This document shows positions 28,781 through 37,988 of a DNA stretch of 64,000 bases, one piece after another. Both the position numbers and the translations under genes were made by a program. The notes under the pieces are model-generated. The model had not been told where the DNA came from, did not search any database, and worked only from the letters and a program-made list of their open reading frames with translations. The stretch's first letter is position 1, and every line of letters starts with the position of its first letter. This stretch comes from Exiguobacterium aurantiacum (lineage in GTDB: Bacteria; Bacillota; Bacilli; Exiguobacteriales; Exiguobacteriaceae): positions 248,001-312,000 of the forward strand of contig NZ_MKXO01000002.1 in NCBI RefSeq assembly GCF_001766415.1, read 5' to 3'.

Positions 28781-30099
28781 AAGTGGACCTCCTCTGGCTT
28801 CGTCGCTCGGTTTAAGATACCTTTTAAATCCATGACGATCCCTCGTCCCATCTTCAACTGACGTTCGGCGATTTTCCAACCGGCACTCACGAATTCATCG
28901 TGTGAGACGGCGTAGATGACGACTTCCGCCGGCTTGAGCTCATGGTACGGTTTTACTTGGATCCCGTATTCTTGTTCGACTTCCTCATGGTGGACGAGCG
29001 GGTCGTACACTTGCACCTCAAGGCCGAACTCCTCGATTTCCCGCACGAGTGTCGCGACTTTTGAATTACGGATATCACTGACGTTCTCTTTGAACGACAT
29101 GCCGAGCACGGTGACCCGTGAGCCGAGTACCGGCATGTTTTGACGGATCATCGTTTTAATGAGCGACGTGGCGATGAAGCTGCCCATCGTCTCGTTGATG
29201 CGCCGACCGGCTAAAATGACCTCAGGGTGATAGCCGAGCATCTCAGACTTCATCGTCAAATAGAACGGGTCGACCCCGATACAATGGCCACCGACGAGCC
29301 CAGGCCGGAAGTTCAGGAAGTTCCATTTCGTTCCGGCCGCTTCTAACACTTCAAGCGTATCGATGTTCATCCGCTCGAAGATGATCGCGAGCTCATTCAT
29401 CAATGCGATGTTCAAGTCTCGCTGCGTGTTCTCGATCACTTTCGCGGCTTCGGCGACTTTGATGGACGAAGCGCGATGCACACCGGCATCGACGACCGTC
29501 TCATATACGGCTGCGACGATATCAAGCGTCTCCTCATCCTCGGCGGCGACGACTTTCTTGATCGTCCGGAACGTGTTGACCCGGTCCCCTGGATTGATAC
29601 GCTCTGGCGAATAGCCGACTTTAAAATCAATCCCGGCCCGTAGACCCGACTCTCGTTCGAGCAGCGGGATGCATTCTTCTTCCGTCAGTCCAGGGTAAAC
29701 GGTCGACTCGTAGACGACAATCGCCCCCGGCCGTAGGTGCTTGCCGACGGTTCGCGTCGCGCTACAGATCGGACCGAGGTCCGGCTGATTTTGTTCGTTG
29801 ATCGGCGTCGGTACGGCGATGATGATAAAATCCGCCTCTTCAAGCTGTGATGCGTCGGTCGTATATGCGACTGAGGCGATTTCAAGCGATTCCCGCTCGA
29901 CTTCTCGCGTGCTGTCGAGATGACCGTTCAGTTCGTTGATGCGGGCCTCATTAATATCAAATCCGATGACGTCTCCGACTTCTCCGAGCGCGACCGCGAC
30001 CGGGAGACCGACGTACCCGAGTCCGACGACGGCGATATGGCGATTGGCAATGGTTCTTCGTGCTGTCCGTGATTCTGAGATGAGTTTGTCCATGTCCAT
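28768..30099 (-). CDS. Nucleotide sugar dehydrogenase, TviB/WbpA type
   Basis: Oxidises a UDP-N-acetylhexosamine (probably UDP-GlcNAc or UDP-GalNAc) to the uronic acid with two NAD. 443 residues. Rossmann motif VVGLGYVGLPVA (about residue 24), ITIAVPTPINE-type block FIIIAVPTPINEQNQPD, ESTVYPG, YSPERINPGD, and the catalytic Cys in GGHCIGVDPFYL. The last two blocks are those of the TviB/WbpA group rather than UDP-glucose dehydrogenase. It begins 10 bases after the first CapK-like gene. Substrate is inferred from family resemblance. Confidence 0.9.
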   Translation of the reverse strand: MDMDKLISESRTARRTIANRHIAVVGLGYVGLPVAVALGEVGDVIGFDINEARINELNGHLDSTREVERESLEIASVAYTTDASQLEEADFIIIAVPTPINEQNQPDLGPICSATRTVGKHLRPGAIVVYESTVYPGLTEEECIPLLERESGLRAGIDFKVGYSPERINPGDRVNTFRTIKKVVAAEDEETLDIVAAVYETVVDAGVHRASSIKVAEAAKVIENTQRDLNIALMNELAIIFERMNIDTLEVLEAAGTKWNFLNFRPGLVGGHCIGVDPFYLTMKSEMLGYHPEVILAGRRINETMGSFIATSLIKTMIRQNMPVLGSRVTVLGMSFKENVSDIRNSKVATLVREIEEFGLEVQVYDPLVHHEEVEQEYGIQVKPYHELKPAEVVIYAVSHDEFVSAGWKIAERQLKMGRGIVMDLKGILNRATKPEEVHLWRL

Positions 30100-30109
30100 C
30101 TGCCTCCAG

Positions 30110-31477
30110 TTATTGTGAAATTTGATTCATCAACTTTTCGACGACGATGACTTTTCCGTTCGGGCCTCGAGGAATTTGTTTGACCGGCGTCAACGTAATC
30201 TCGACGCCGTCTCCGACGAGCTCTTTCAATCCCCGTCGAAGCACTTGTTCATGCGAAGAGGTAAAGCGATTTGGGTCTTTGATGTAGCGCATCTCGATGT
30301 GATGCAAATCGAACTGCCGAAACTGGACTTGAATGACCGAGTTCGGGAGCTCGCTGACGATCGTCGTCAAATCCCCTTCATAGACTTTGAGTCCTTTTGG
30401 CGTGACGATGAAATTCGATTGCCGTCCCTCGATCGACTCGACATACGTCCCGCCTTGACCGCACGGACAAGTCCCTTCCCCAAACTTCATCCGGTCCCCG
30501 ATCCGGTAGCGGACGAGCGGTGTGCCGTGGGTCGTAAAGCTCGTGACGAGAATTTCGCCGTCCTCCCCGTAAGGCTCGATGACCCCCGTCTCGTGATGAA
30601 GGTGCATCCGTCCATGACTGCACTCGCTCAAAATCGGTGCGCCTTCTGAAGAAGCGTATTGGTCGAACACGGGCGCGTTGAACGCTTCTTCAAGCAACGA
30701 CCGTCCAAACGCCGTGATTGTCTCTGACGTCGGGAACAAGGCGATCAGTTGGAAGTCGAGTTTGATGTTGTGCGCTTTAATGTATGAGGCCAGGTCAATC
30801 ATGGCGGACGGGGCGCTATCGAGAACGCTTGGTTTGAACCGATTCAGTTCTGCGATATAGTGCGGGATATTCTCCTCGGTCAGATGGAACAACGACAGCA
30901 GTAGTTGATTCATCGGACGATTATACCGCCAAAACACGGGTTCCGCTTGATCCGGTTCACAAATGACGCGTCCCGTGAAACTGGCTCGTTTCATCCCTTT
31001 TTTAAAGCCGTGTTGTTCTTTAAAGTAATCCAAATGGGCCATCCGGATCTGATAATCTTCCGCTGTGAATTTCACTTGGAGCGACGCACCGGTCGTCCCG
31101 CCTGTCTTGCCGATAATGTCTGTCTTCACGTGCGAGTAGATTGCCGGGGTCGAGCGGACCGTTTCCTTCTCGAGTATCGGAATCTGTTTTAGATCTTCAA
31201 TCGAGTCGAGCGGGAGCGATACGCCGGCCTCGTCGAATAACTGACGGTAATAGTCATTGTTCGCTTCGCAAAATGCTAAAAAGTCATTGAGTCGTCGAAG
31301 CTGGTCTGCTCGAACGGCCGCGTCATCCGTCGGACGGTTGCGTAGTGCGGCAAGCTCCTGCTCGTACGCTTTCCCGTAACGCTCTTGTGACAACTTCAAG
31401 CCATAAAGTGACGTCATCCAGTTTTGAAGGCGGATCGGCGCCTTAAAATATACGTCCCGCAACGCGAAGATTGCCAT
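30110..31477 (-). CDS. CapK/PaaK-like adenylate-forming enzyme, copy 1
   Basis: 455 residues of the phenylacetate-CoA-ligase-like branch of ANL enzymes, found in many capsule loci. Core motifs: GKTGGTTGASLQVKF (ATP P-loop), YASSEGAPILSEC, and LVRYRIGDRM with the conserved Asp, then the zinc-like CPCGQGG. The C-terminal part ends PRGPNGKVIVVEKL with the lysine of the mobile domain. In capsule loci their exact reaction is not known. It is closely related to the next gene upstream; the pair is a tandem duplication. The ATG at 31477 follows an AAAAGGGGAG site. Confidence 0.88.
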   Translation of the reverse strand: MAIFALRDVYFKAPIRLQNWMTSLYGLKLSQERYGKAYEQELAALRNRPTDDAAVRADQLRRLNDFLAFCEANNDYYRQLFDEAGVSLPLDSIEDLKQIPILEKETVRSTPAIYSHVKTDIIGKTGGTTGASLQVKFTAEDYQIRMAHLDYFKEQHGFKKGMKRASFTGRVICEPDQAEPVFWRYNRPMNQLLLSLFHLTEENIPHYIAELNRFKPSVLDSAPSAMIDLASYIKAHNIKLDFQLIALFPTSETITAFGRSLLEEAFNAPVFDQYASSEGAPILSECSHGRMHLHHETGVIEPYGEDGEILVTSFTTHGTPLVRYRIGDRMKFGEGTCPCGQGGTYVESIEGRQSNFIVTPKGLKVYEGDLTTIVSELPNSVIQVQFRQFDLHHIEMRYIKDPNRFTSSHEQVLRRGLKELVGDGVEITLTPVKQIPRGPNGKVIVVEKLMNQISQ

Positions 31478-31501
31478 GATTGAACTCCCCTTTTGTATGG
31501 G

Positions 31502-32845
31502 TCAGACGTGAAGTCGCTTCACGACCCGAATTTTTCCGTTTGGTTCTTTTTTGATGGCCGGCACATTTTTAAGACGGATTCGCATATTCGGTGTGAACAG
31601 TCGTTCCACTTCTTGCTTTAATATCGTCTCATGTTCGTTTTCGAACCGGTCCTCATCTTTGACATACAACATTTCAATCTGGTCGATCTCATGTTGGAGC
31701 ACTTGGACTTGAAGTACCGAGTTCGGTAGCACGGCGACGGTCGCCGTCAAGTCGCCTTCGAACACTTTATAACCTTCCGGTGTCTCAACGTAATTCATTT
31801 GACGACCATCGATCGACGAGATGACCGTACCGGTCTGGCCACACGGACACATCTCATCGCTGAGCGTCATCCGGTCTCCGATTCGATAACGGACGAGCGG
31901 CGTGCCATGGGTGGTGAAGCTCGTGACGAGCACGTCTCCGTTCTCTCCGGCCTCAATGATGCCGGTCTCCGGATGGAGGTGCATTCGTCCATGCTGACAT
32001 TCGGTGACGAGCGGTGCGCCTTCTGAAGAAGCGTATTGGTCGTATACCGGGGCGTCAAAAACTTCCTCGAGCAATGCGCGTCCCCATGGCGACAACGTTT
32101 CCGACGTCGGAAAGATGGCGATTGGCTTGAACGTTAAGCGCATATCCGTGTCTTTTAAATACTTGGCGACTTCGATCATCGCGGACGGCGAACCGTCGAG
32201 GGCGTCAGGTTGAAAGTCGTTCAATGATTCGACGTAGGCCGGGATCGTTTTCGGATGAAAGTGAACGACCGAGTAGAGCATCTGTTTCATCGGAGCGTTA
32301 TAACGCCAATAGACCGGCTCTTCCTGGCCGCGCGGACAAATCATCCGATCGGTGAAACTTGCTCGTTTCATCCCTTTTGTAAAGCCGTGCTGCTCTTTAA
32401 AGTAATCCAAATGGGCCATGCGGGCTTGGTAATCTTCGACCGTGAACCGGACTTGGAGTGCCGTCCCGGTCGTTCCACCCGTACACCCGACGATTGGTGC
32501 TTTAACATCCGAGAAAATAGTCGGTTCGGTACGGAGTGTCTCTTTCTCAAGCACTGGAATTTGTTTCAAATCGCTCAGTTGCAGAAGCGGTAGCTCCACG
32601 TGATGGCGGTCAAACAAGTCCCGATAGTAGCTATTATGCGTCTGACAAAACTTAAGGAACCGATTGAGCCGATTCAGTTGAGCTGTTTGCGGATCGACGA
32701 GCCGTCGACTTCGAAGCTTGGTCAACTCTTTTTCGTAATAGGGACCGTAACGCTCATGGTATAACTTCAACCCGTATAGCGAGATAAGCCAGTTTTGAAC
32801 CGGCAACGGAGAGTTGGCATAGATTTTGTCTTGAAGTGACATCAT
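31502..32845 (-). CDS. CapK/PaaK-like adenylate-forming enzyme, copy 2
   Basis: 447 residues, colinear with copy 1 over the full length. The same motifs occur: GCTGGTTGTALQVRF, YASSEGAPLVTEC, LVRYRIGDRMTL, CPCGQTG and EPNGKIRVV. Stretches of DNA are identical between the two copies, for instance TTACTTTAAAG-type codons around YFKEQHGF, so the duplication is not ancient or is under strong constraint. The start ATG at 32845 overlaps the stop of the upstream epimerase; GTG just before is also possible. Confidence 0.88.
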   Translation of the reverse strand: MMSLQDKIYANSPLPVQNWLISLYGLKLYHERYGPYYEKELTKLRSRRLVDPQTAQLNRLNRFLKFCQTHNSYYRDLFDRHHVELPLLQLSDLKQIPVLEKETLRTEPTIFSDVKAPIVGCTGGTTGTALQVRFTVEDYQARMAHLDYFKEQHGFTKGMKRASFTDRMICPRGQEEPVYWRYNAPMKQMLYSVVHFHPKTIPAYVESLNDFQPDALDGSPSAMIEVAKYLKDTDMRLTFKPIAIFPTSETLSPWGRALLEEVFDAPVYDQYASSEGAPLVTECQHGRMHLHPETGIIEAGENGDVLVTSFTTHGTPLVRYRIGDRMTLSDEMCPCGQTGTVISSIDGRQMNYVETPEGYKVFEGDLTATVAVLPNSVLQVQVLQHEIDQIEMLYVKDEDRFENEHETILKQEVERLFTPNMRIRLKNVPAIKKEPNGKIRVVKRLHV

Positions 32846-33873
32846 CACTCGATTCCCTCCTTCAATGCATGGTGATACGTGATATACCAATCGATAAACT
32901 CATGCACCCCTTGTTCAATCGGGGTCTGTGGTTGAAAATCAATCGCTCCATACAATTCCGATGAATCGGCAAAACTTTCCGGTACGTCACCCGGCTGCAG
33001 CGGGAGTTCGTTCACGATTGCTCGCTTCCCGAGTTTTTTCTCGATGATCCGAATAAAATCCATCAGCTGGACGGGGCTATGATTCCCGACGTTGTAAACA
33101 CGGAACGGGACGTCGCTTCGGTCAGGGAGCGGGTCGTGATAGTCAAACTCTTCGTCAGCGAACGGTTGAATGTCCATCAAGCGGACGATCGACTCAATCA
33201 CGTCGTCGACGTAAGTGAAGTCACGGGCCATTTGCCCATAGTTATAGACGTCAATCGGTTCACCTTTAATGATGGCTTCTGTGAATTTGTACAGCGCCAT
33301 ATCTGGTCTTCCCCACGGTCCATAGACGCTAAAAAATCGTAGTCCGGTCGTCTTTAGACCGAACAGATGGCTATACGTGTGGGCCATCAGTTCATTCGCT
33401 TTCTTCGAAGCCGCATATAACGAGAGCGGATGATCGACCGGATGCTGTTCAGAGAACGGCATCTTTTGGTTCGAGCCGTACACGGAACTTGATGATGCAT
33501 AAATCAATTGCTCGACCGGGAAGTTCCGGCACGCCTCAAGGATGTTTAAAAATCCGACGATATTCGATTGGATATAAGCGTCCGGATTTTCAAGACTGTA
33601 GCGGACGCCTGCTTGCGCAGCCAAGTTGACGACGATATCAGGACTCCGTTTCTCGAACACCCGTGTGACGGCCATTTTGTTCTCGAGCGAGTCCCGATAC
33701 AGTTTGAAGTTCGGGTGCGTCAAGACGTAGAGACGCGCCTCTTTCAAATGAGGATCGTAGTAATCATTCACTTCATCAATGCCGACGACGTGGTGCCCTT
33801 CTCGCAACAGCCGGCGCGCCAAATGAAAGCCGATGAACCCTGCGACACCTGTGACGAGCACAGTCTTTTTCAT
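32845..33873 (-). CDS. NAD-dependent UDP-sugar epimerase, CapI/UDP-glucuronate 4-epimerase type
   Basis: Extended short-chain dehydrogenase of 342 residues. VLVTGVAGFIGFHLARRL is the NAD motif; YASSSSVYG and SLYAASKKANELMAH give the Ser and the YxxxK catalytic pair; RFFSVYGPWGRPDMA and DFTYVDDV are typical of UDP-glucuronate/galacturonate 4-epimerases (CapI, LspL). In this operon the substrate could also be an N-acetylated uronic acid. The ATG overlaps the stop of the dehydratase gene (ATGA), so translation is coupled. Confidence 0.9.
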   Translation of the reverse strand: MKKTVLVTGVAGFIGFHLARRLLREGHHVVGIDEVNDYYDPHLKEARLYVLTHPNFKLYRDSLENKMAVTRVFEKRSPDIVVNLAAQAGVRYSLENPDAYIQSNIVGFLNILEACRNFPVEQLIYASSSSVYGSNQKMPFSEQHPVDHPLSLYAASKKANELMAHTYSHLFGLKTTGLRFFSVYGPWGRPDMALYKFTEAIIKGEPIDVYNYGQMARDFTYVDDVIESIVRLMDIQPFADEEFDYHDPLPDRSDVPFRVYNVGNHSPVQLMDFIRIIEKKLGKRAIVNELPLQPGDVPESFADSSELYGAIDFQPQTPIEQGVHEFIDWYITYHHALKEGIE

Positions 33874-35783
33874 AACGTCTTCCTCCTTTGAGTGGGGTCG
33901 CTCGAACGAATCCGAACGGGCTCGATCTGAGGCGCGAACATATCTGCCATCACTTCTTCCGGGATTTCGCTATTGGCGACGAACAAGAGGAAGGACGTCA
34001 ATGCGCTTTGTTGGTCAAGCAGATGTTCAATCGTACGTAAAATTGGTTCGACCGATTTGAACGGTCGCGTACAGCCGACAAAAATTTTGTCGTACACTTG
34101 ATTTTCGCTGCGTTCGCTCGTGGCAAGCAGCTCCTCATACAATTTCTCGCCCGGCCGGATTCCGCTGTATTCAATCGAAATTTGCTCAAGCGTGAAGCCG
34201 CTGAGCGTGATCATCCGTCGGGCCAAGTCGACGATTTTGACCGGCTGTCCCATATCAAGGACGAACACCTCACCGCCATTCGCGCGAACACTTGCTTGAA
34301 CGACGAGCCGACTCGCCTCGGGGATGGTCATAAAGTAACGCGTCATCTCGGGATGTGTCACCGTGATCGGACCACCGCGTTCAATCTGTTCTTTGAACAA
34401 CGGGACGACCGAGCCGCGACTGCCGAGGACGTTACCGAACCGAACGACCGAGAACGTCGTCGCACTATGACGCGCTTGTTGCTGAACAATCATCTCGGCG
34501 ACCCGTTTCGTCGCGCCCATCACGTTCGTCGGATTGACCGCCTTGTCTGTCGAGATCATGACGAAACGTTCGACGTTGAACAAATCAGCGGTTTCGACCA
34601 TATTTTTCGTACCATAGATGTTGTTCTTCACGGCCTCTTTCGGGTTCCCTTCCATGAGCGGGACGTGTTTATGGGCCGCCGCATGATAGACGATCTCAGG
34701 CTCGAACTGTTCGAACACTTCCATCAACCGCGCCCGGTCTTGGACGTCCCCAATGATCGGACAAATCTCCGTTTCTGTTTGTAAGTCTTTAAGTTCACGG
34801 TCAATCGAATAAATGCTGTTCTCGCCATGCCCGAACAAGACGAGACGACCGGGTTCGAATTTGATTAACTGCCGGCATAGCTCAGACCCAATCGATCCGC
34901 CAGCACCTGAAATCAAAATGGTCGTGCCTTTTAGCTTATGTGAGATCTCGGATACGTCGAGTTGGACCGGCTCTCGTCCGAGCAAGTCTTCGATTGCCAC
35001 TTCCCTGATCTCATTCATCGATACTTTTCCGGACGCAAGCTCTGAGAGCATCGGTAACGCGTGTGATTCGACGCCCGTCTTCTCGATTCGCTTGAGCAGT
35101 TGCAGCCGTTTGCTGTAAGGCAGGGACGGGATTGCGAGAACAACGACTTCGATCCCGAGCTCTTCAATTTTTCGCTCGAGCGCATCAATCGGGCCAATGA
35201 CCGGTGTCCCGTGGATATAGAGCCGTTGCAGGAACGGATTGTCGTCTAAAATACCGACGACGTTTAACACGTTCGTCCGATGTTCTTTCAACTCTTTCGT
35301 GATCTTTTGTCCTGAGTCCCCACCGCCGATGATGAGTGTCGCTTTCCCGCTCGGCGGTTCGTTCCGGAAGCGGAAGAAGGAACGGGTTCTCGCCACGATT
35401 CGGATGAACAACATTCCGTTGAACGCGAGCAGGCTCTGGACGAACAGCGCTTGATACGACACGCTTTTTAAAACGACGAGGGCAGCGCCGAGGACGAGCA
35501 GATCGCTCGTGAGCAACACGAGGGCGAGCAATTGTAGCTCGCGCATCGAACCGTAACGCCAGTCAATCCGATAAACGCGTGTCATCCACCCTAGGACGAG
35601 CAGAGCTGTACTCTTCAGCGCTAAAATCGTCATCAACTTCGTCGTGTCGCCGGAGACGGTCGTATCATGAGCGAACAACAGTTTGAACGTGAGAAAGATG
35701 GCTGCAGCCGCAATCGTCACGTCGAGCATCATAAGCATCGTGTTTTTTCGGTCCATCGGATAATGATTGAATCGAATAGTCAT
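33870..35783 (-). CDS. Membrane-bound UDP-GlcNAc 4,6-dehydratase, CapD/EpsC/WbpM type
   Basis: 637 residues. Four membrane spans occupy residues 15-135; a first Rossmann-like domain (TLIIGGGDSGQKITKEL) leads to the catalytic domain from about residue 285: ILISGAGGSIGSELCRQLIK (NAD), AAAHKHVPLMEGNP, the S-T-D-K-A-V-N-P block where the usual Tyr is replaced as in this family, and NPTNVMGATKR. It makes a 4-keto-6-deoxy sugar nucleotide, the first step to QuiNAc, FucNAc or bacillosamine. It is the first gene of the operon; a leader of about 200 bases precedes it. Confidence 0.92.
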   Translation of the reverse strand: MTIRFNHYPMDRKNTMLMMLDVTIAAAAIFLTFKLLFAHDTTVSGDTTKLMTILALKSTALLVLGWMTRVYRIDWRYGSMRELQLLALVLLTSDLLVLGAALVVLKSVSYQALFVQSLLAFNGMLFIRIVARTRSFFRFRNEPPSGKATLIIGGGDSGQKITKELKEHRTNVLNVVGILDDNPFLQRLYIHGTPVIGPIDALERKIEELGIEVVVLAIPSLPYSKRLQLLKRIEKTGVESHALPMLSELASGKVSMNEIREVAIEDLLGREPVQLDVSEISHKLKGTTILISGAGGSIGSELCRQLIKFEPGRLVLFGHGENSIYSIDRELKDLQTETEICPIIGDVQDRARLMEVFEQFEPEIVYHAAAHKHVPLMEGNPKEAVKNNIYGTKNMVETADLFNVERFVMISTDKAVNPTNVMGATKRVAEMIVQQQARHSATTFSVVRFGNVLGSRGSVVPLFKEQIERGGPITVTHPEMTRYFMTIPEASRLVVQASVRANGGEVFVLDMGQPVKIVDLARRMITLSGFTLEQISIEYSGIRPGEKLYEELLATSERSENQVYDKIFVGCTRPFKSVEPILRTIEHLLDQQSALTSFLLFVANSEIPEEVMADMFAPQIEPVRIRSSDPTQRRKTL

Positions 35784-36231
35784 CCTGTCACCACCTTTAA
35801 AGATTGCCGAATGTAAACGGATTATTCGCTGATGCTAGATTAGTACCCGTTCGAGATTCACAATCTGAAAGAAAACCATAGCTTTTTCATAGCAACGAAA
35901 TTTAGCCATCAAACAGTTTTACGAATGTATGATGGCCATTTCTTTTTGTTTGTGAATATTTCCGCACTAAATGGGTAATATTGAAAGTATATTAGTTGTG
36001 AATTAGGTGTAAATTGTCAATAAGGAGGGGAATTTAGAAATAAGTAAGCATGCATGCTCGTCACATGACCTCTTCACGACTTGCTTACACTATCAGTCAC
36101 GAGTCATTTATGTTCTTTGTCAACCGTAGTCGCGCCCTCGACCGTTTGAGCTTTCCTTGAAAACCATCACTGTTCAACCACACCACGACCTTTGAAGCAA
36201 TCAAGCGCTTCTAAAAAGGAGAGACATCACG
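35784..36231. promoter_or_regulatory. Divergent regulatory region between the polysaccharide operon and the second HNR gene
   Basis: No gene is seen in these 448 bases. Minus-strand promoter: TTTACA (36013-36008), 16 bases, TATACT (35991-35986), giving a leader of about 195 bases. The leader contains an imperfect hairpin, GAAATTTAGCCATCA (35897-35911) against TGATGGCCATTTC (35930-35942). On the plus strand this hairpin is followed by TTTTTG, so it would terminate plus-strand RNA; on the minus strand it has no T run. Next to it CATAGC is directly repeated across TTTTT (from 35877). The HNR gene has a strong AAAAAGGAGAG ribosome site, but no clear promoter was found. Confidence 0.55.
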
Positions 36232-36984
36232 ATGAAAAGATGGACAGAGCAGCAAATCATCTCATGCCTACAACAAGCAGCGAACGAACTCAAAGAATTC
36301 GATACGAAACAATACACACTCTGGGCCCGCAGCAAAGACGTTCCTTCCCTCTCGACCGTGATTTACAAATTCGGTTCCTGGCGCGAAGCCGTTCAAGCCG
36401 CTGAAATCAAAATGATGTACCGCTATTATTCGGACGAAGATATTTTAACCGCGTTAAACGAGGCCGCCGAAGAGCTCGACATCTTTACGAGCCAAACGTA
36501 TCGGGAGTGGGCCAAAGTCGCACAAGCCCCGTCGCTCACGCTGATCAGCAGTCGGTTCGGCTCGTGGTCAAACTCGCTGCGCGAAGCAAAATTGCAGACG
36601 ACGACGGCCCGCAATAACGAGGAGCGCATCATTCAGGCACTCATCGAGGCATCCTCCGAACTAACACGTCTCACTTCACAGCACTATGCTGTCTGGGCGC
36701 AAGAGAAGGGATATCCGACCGTGGCAACGATTGCTCGGAAGTACGGCTCCTGGAGCTACGCCTTGTTCGTCCTCGATATCGCCCCACCGAAACGGAAATG
36801 GGACGAGGAGGACGTCATCGAGGCGCTCCGGGTCGCTAAAGATGAATTAAACCATTTCAGCATCCTTCACTACCGCAAATGGGCCGAAGGACGAAACGTG
36901 CCGAGCACGTCGACGATCAACGCCTTGTTCGGCAGCTGGACCGCCGCTTTGAAATGTATGGAACAACAGCAAGTCATCACATGA
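36232..36984 (+). CDS. HNR-repeat protein, four repeats, divergent from the polysaccharide operon
   Basis: 250 residues made entirely of four repeats of about 58 residues, each ending in a GSW motif: KFGSWREAV, RFGSWSNSL, KYGSWSYAL, LFGSWTAAL, with an upstream Y-x-x-W-A and P-S-x-x-T core. It is a paralogue of the gene at 26920. Such repeats occur with homing endonucleases and are thought to bind DNA; there is no nuclease, kinase or membrane part. A DNA-binding regulator of the divergent operon is the natural guess, but this is inference. ATG follows AAAAAGGAGAGACATCACG. A strong terminator follows at once. Confidence 0.75.
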   Translation: MKRWTEQQIISCLQQAANELKEFDTKQYTLWARSKDVPSLSTVIYKFGSWREAVQAAEIKMMYRYYSDEDILTALNEAAEELDIFTSQTYREWAKVAQAPSLTLISSRFGSWSNSLREAKLQTTTARNNEERIIQALIEASSELTRLTSQHYAVWAQEKGYPTVATIARKYGSWSYALFVLDIAPPKRKWDEEDVIEALRVAKDELNHFSILHYRKWAEGRNVPSTSTINALFGSWTAALKCMEQQQVIT

Positions 36985-37019
36985 CAAAAGCGCCGTCTCA
37001 TCAAGAGACGGCGCTTTTG
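36985..37019. terminator. Bidirectional terminator between HNR gene and sbtA
   Basis: CAAAAGCGCCGTCTC pairs perfectly with GAGACGGCGCTTTTG around a 5-nt loop. It directly adjoins both stop codons. Confidence 0.9.
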
Positions 37020-37970
37020 TCATGTGACGATCGTGATGAACAGTGGGATACCGACGAGCAAATTGAACGGGAACGTGACGGCGAGGGCGAGCGTCAAATA
37101 AAACGACGGCTCGGCTTCCGGGACGGACGCCTGGAGCATCGCCGGCGCCGCGATGTAAGAGCCGCTTGCGGAGAGCGTCATAAGCAAGATCGTCCCCCCG
37201 TCAGACAAACCGGCCAGTCCGGCGGCAAAGTAGCCGACAACGGCACCGATGAGCGGGAACATCGTCCCGACAATTAAAAACTTCATGCCGTACGCCGGGA
37301 CGTCTTTCAGCTGATGGCCGACCTTGACCCCAAGACTCAGTAAGAATAAGAGTAAGACGCCCGGGAACAAATCGACGAAAAAGGGTGTCAGCGCCGACGT
37401 GTCCGGCGTGACGAATCCGACGACAAGGCCGGCGATGAGCAAGAGGATGCTCTTTGAAAGCATACTGTCCCGGATGACGGTGAACGACTGACTTGGGGCG
37501 GCCGTGATACCGAGCACACGCGTCTGGTTGTACAGTAAGAGCGCGACGACGAGACCGGGAATCTCGAGGACGACGACGAGCGTCGTCATGAACGGTTCAT
37601 AGCTGATGCCGAGCCGCTCGAGCTGGGCGGTCGCAGCGACATACGTCACGAGCGAGACCGAACCGAACGTCGCCGCCATGGCGATCCGTTCGTGAAAGCT
37701 GAACTTGAGCAGACGACCGAGTCCAAAAGCGACGAGCGGTAAAACCATCCCGAGGACGAGCGTCACGGCGAGCGGTGCCGCAAGCTCGTCAAGCGAGACA
37801 GCGGCGAGCCCCATGCCGCCTTTTAACCCGATGGCGAGTAGCAGATAAATGTTGAGCGTCACACTGAGCGATTCTGGGATTCTTAAATTCGATTTTCCGA
37901 GGGCGGCAATCACGCCCGTCACGAACAGGAGCACCGGGGCGCTCGTCAATAAAAACGTCAATAGTTCCAT
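37020..37970 (-). CDS. Sodium-dependent bicarbonate permease, SbtA family
   Basis: Ten-span membrane protein of 316 residues of the SbtA (DUF897) family, which in cyanobacteria takes up bicarbonate with sodium. Visible family signatures are LKGGMGLAAVS (span 2-3 loop), FGSVSLVTYVAATAQLE, a central loop after VVALLLYNQ, and the C-terminal SGSYIAAPAMLQASVPEAEPSFY then TFPFNLLVGIPLF. No sbtB is nearby. The gene is preceded by its own promoter and a structured leader with a terminator 20 bases before the AGGAGG site. The neighbour upstream is an MpsC-like gene, also tied to inorganic carbon uptake. Confidence 0.88.
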   Translation of the reverse strand: MELLTFLLTSAPVLLFVTGVIAALGKSNLRIPESLSVTLNIYLLLAIGLKGGMGLAAVSLDELAAPLAVTLVLGMVLPLVAFGLGRLLKFSFHERIAMAATFGSVSLVTYVAATAQLERLGISYEPFMTTLVVVLEIPGLVVALLLYNQTRVLGITAAPSQSFTVIRDSMLSKSILLLIAGLVVGFVTPDTSALTPFFVDLFPGVLLLFLLSLGVKVGHQLKDVPAYGMKFLIVGTMFPLIGAVVGYFAAGLAGLSDGGTILLMTLSASGSYIAAPAMLQASVPEAEPSFYLTLALAVTFPFNLLVGIPLFITIVT

Positions 37971-37988
37971 TGTTTCCTCCTAGACGAC

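Noticed and set aside
30110-32845. Tandem CapK genes as an assembly duplication
   Set aside because: The two copies differ throughout at many residues, so they are true paralogues and not a repeated assembly of one gene.
36232-36984. Homing endonuclease or intron at the HNR gene
   Set aside because: Only the repeats are present; no HNH, LAGLIDADG or GIY-YIG motif occurs, and no split gene adjoins.
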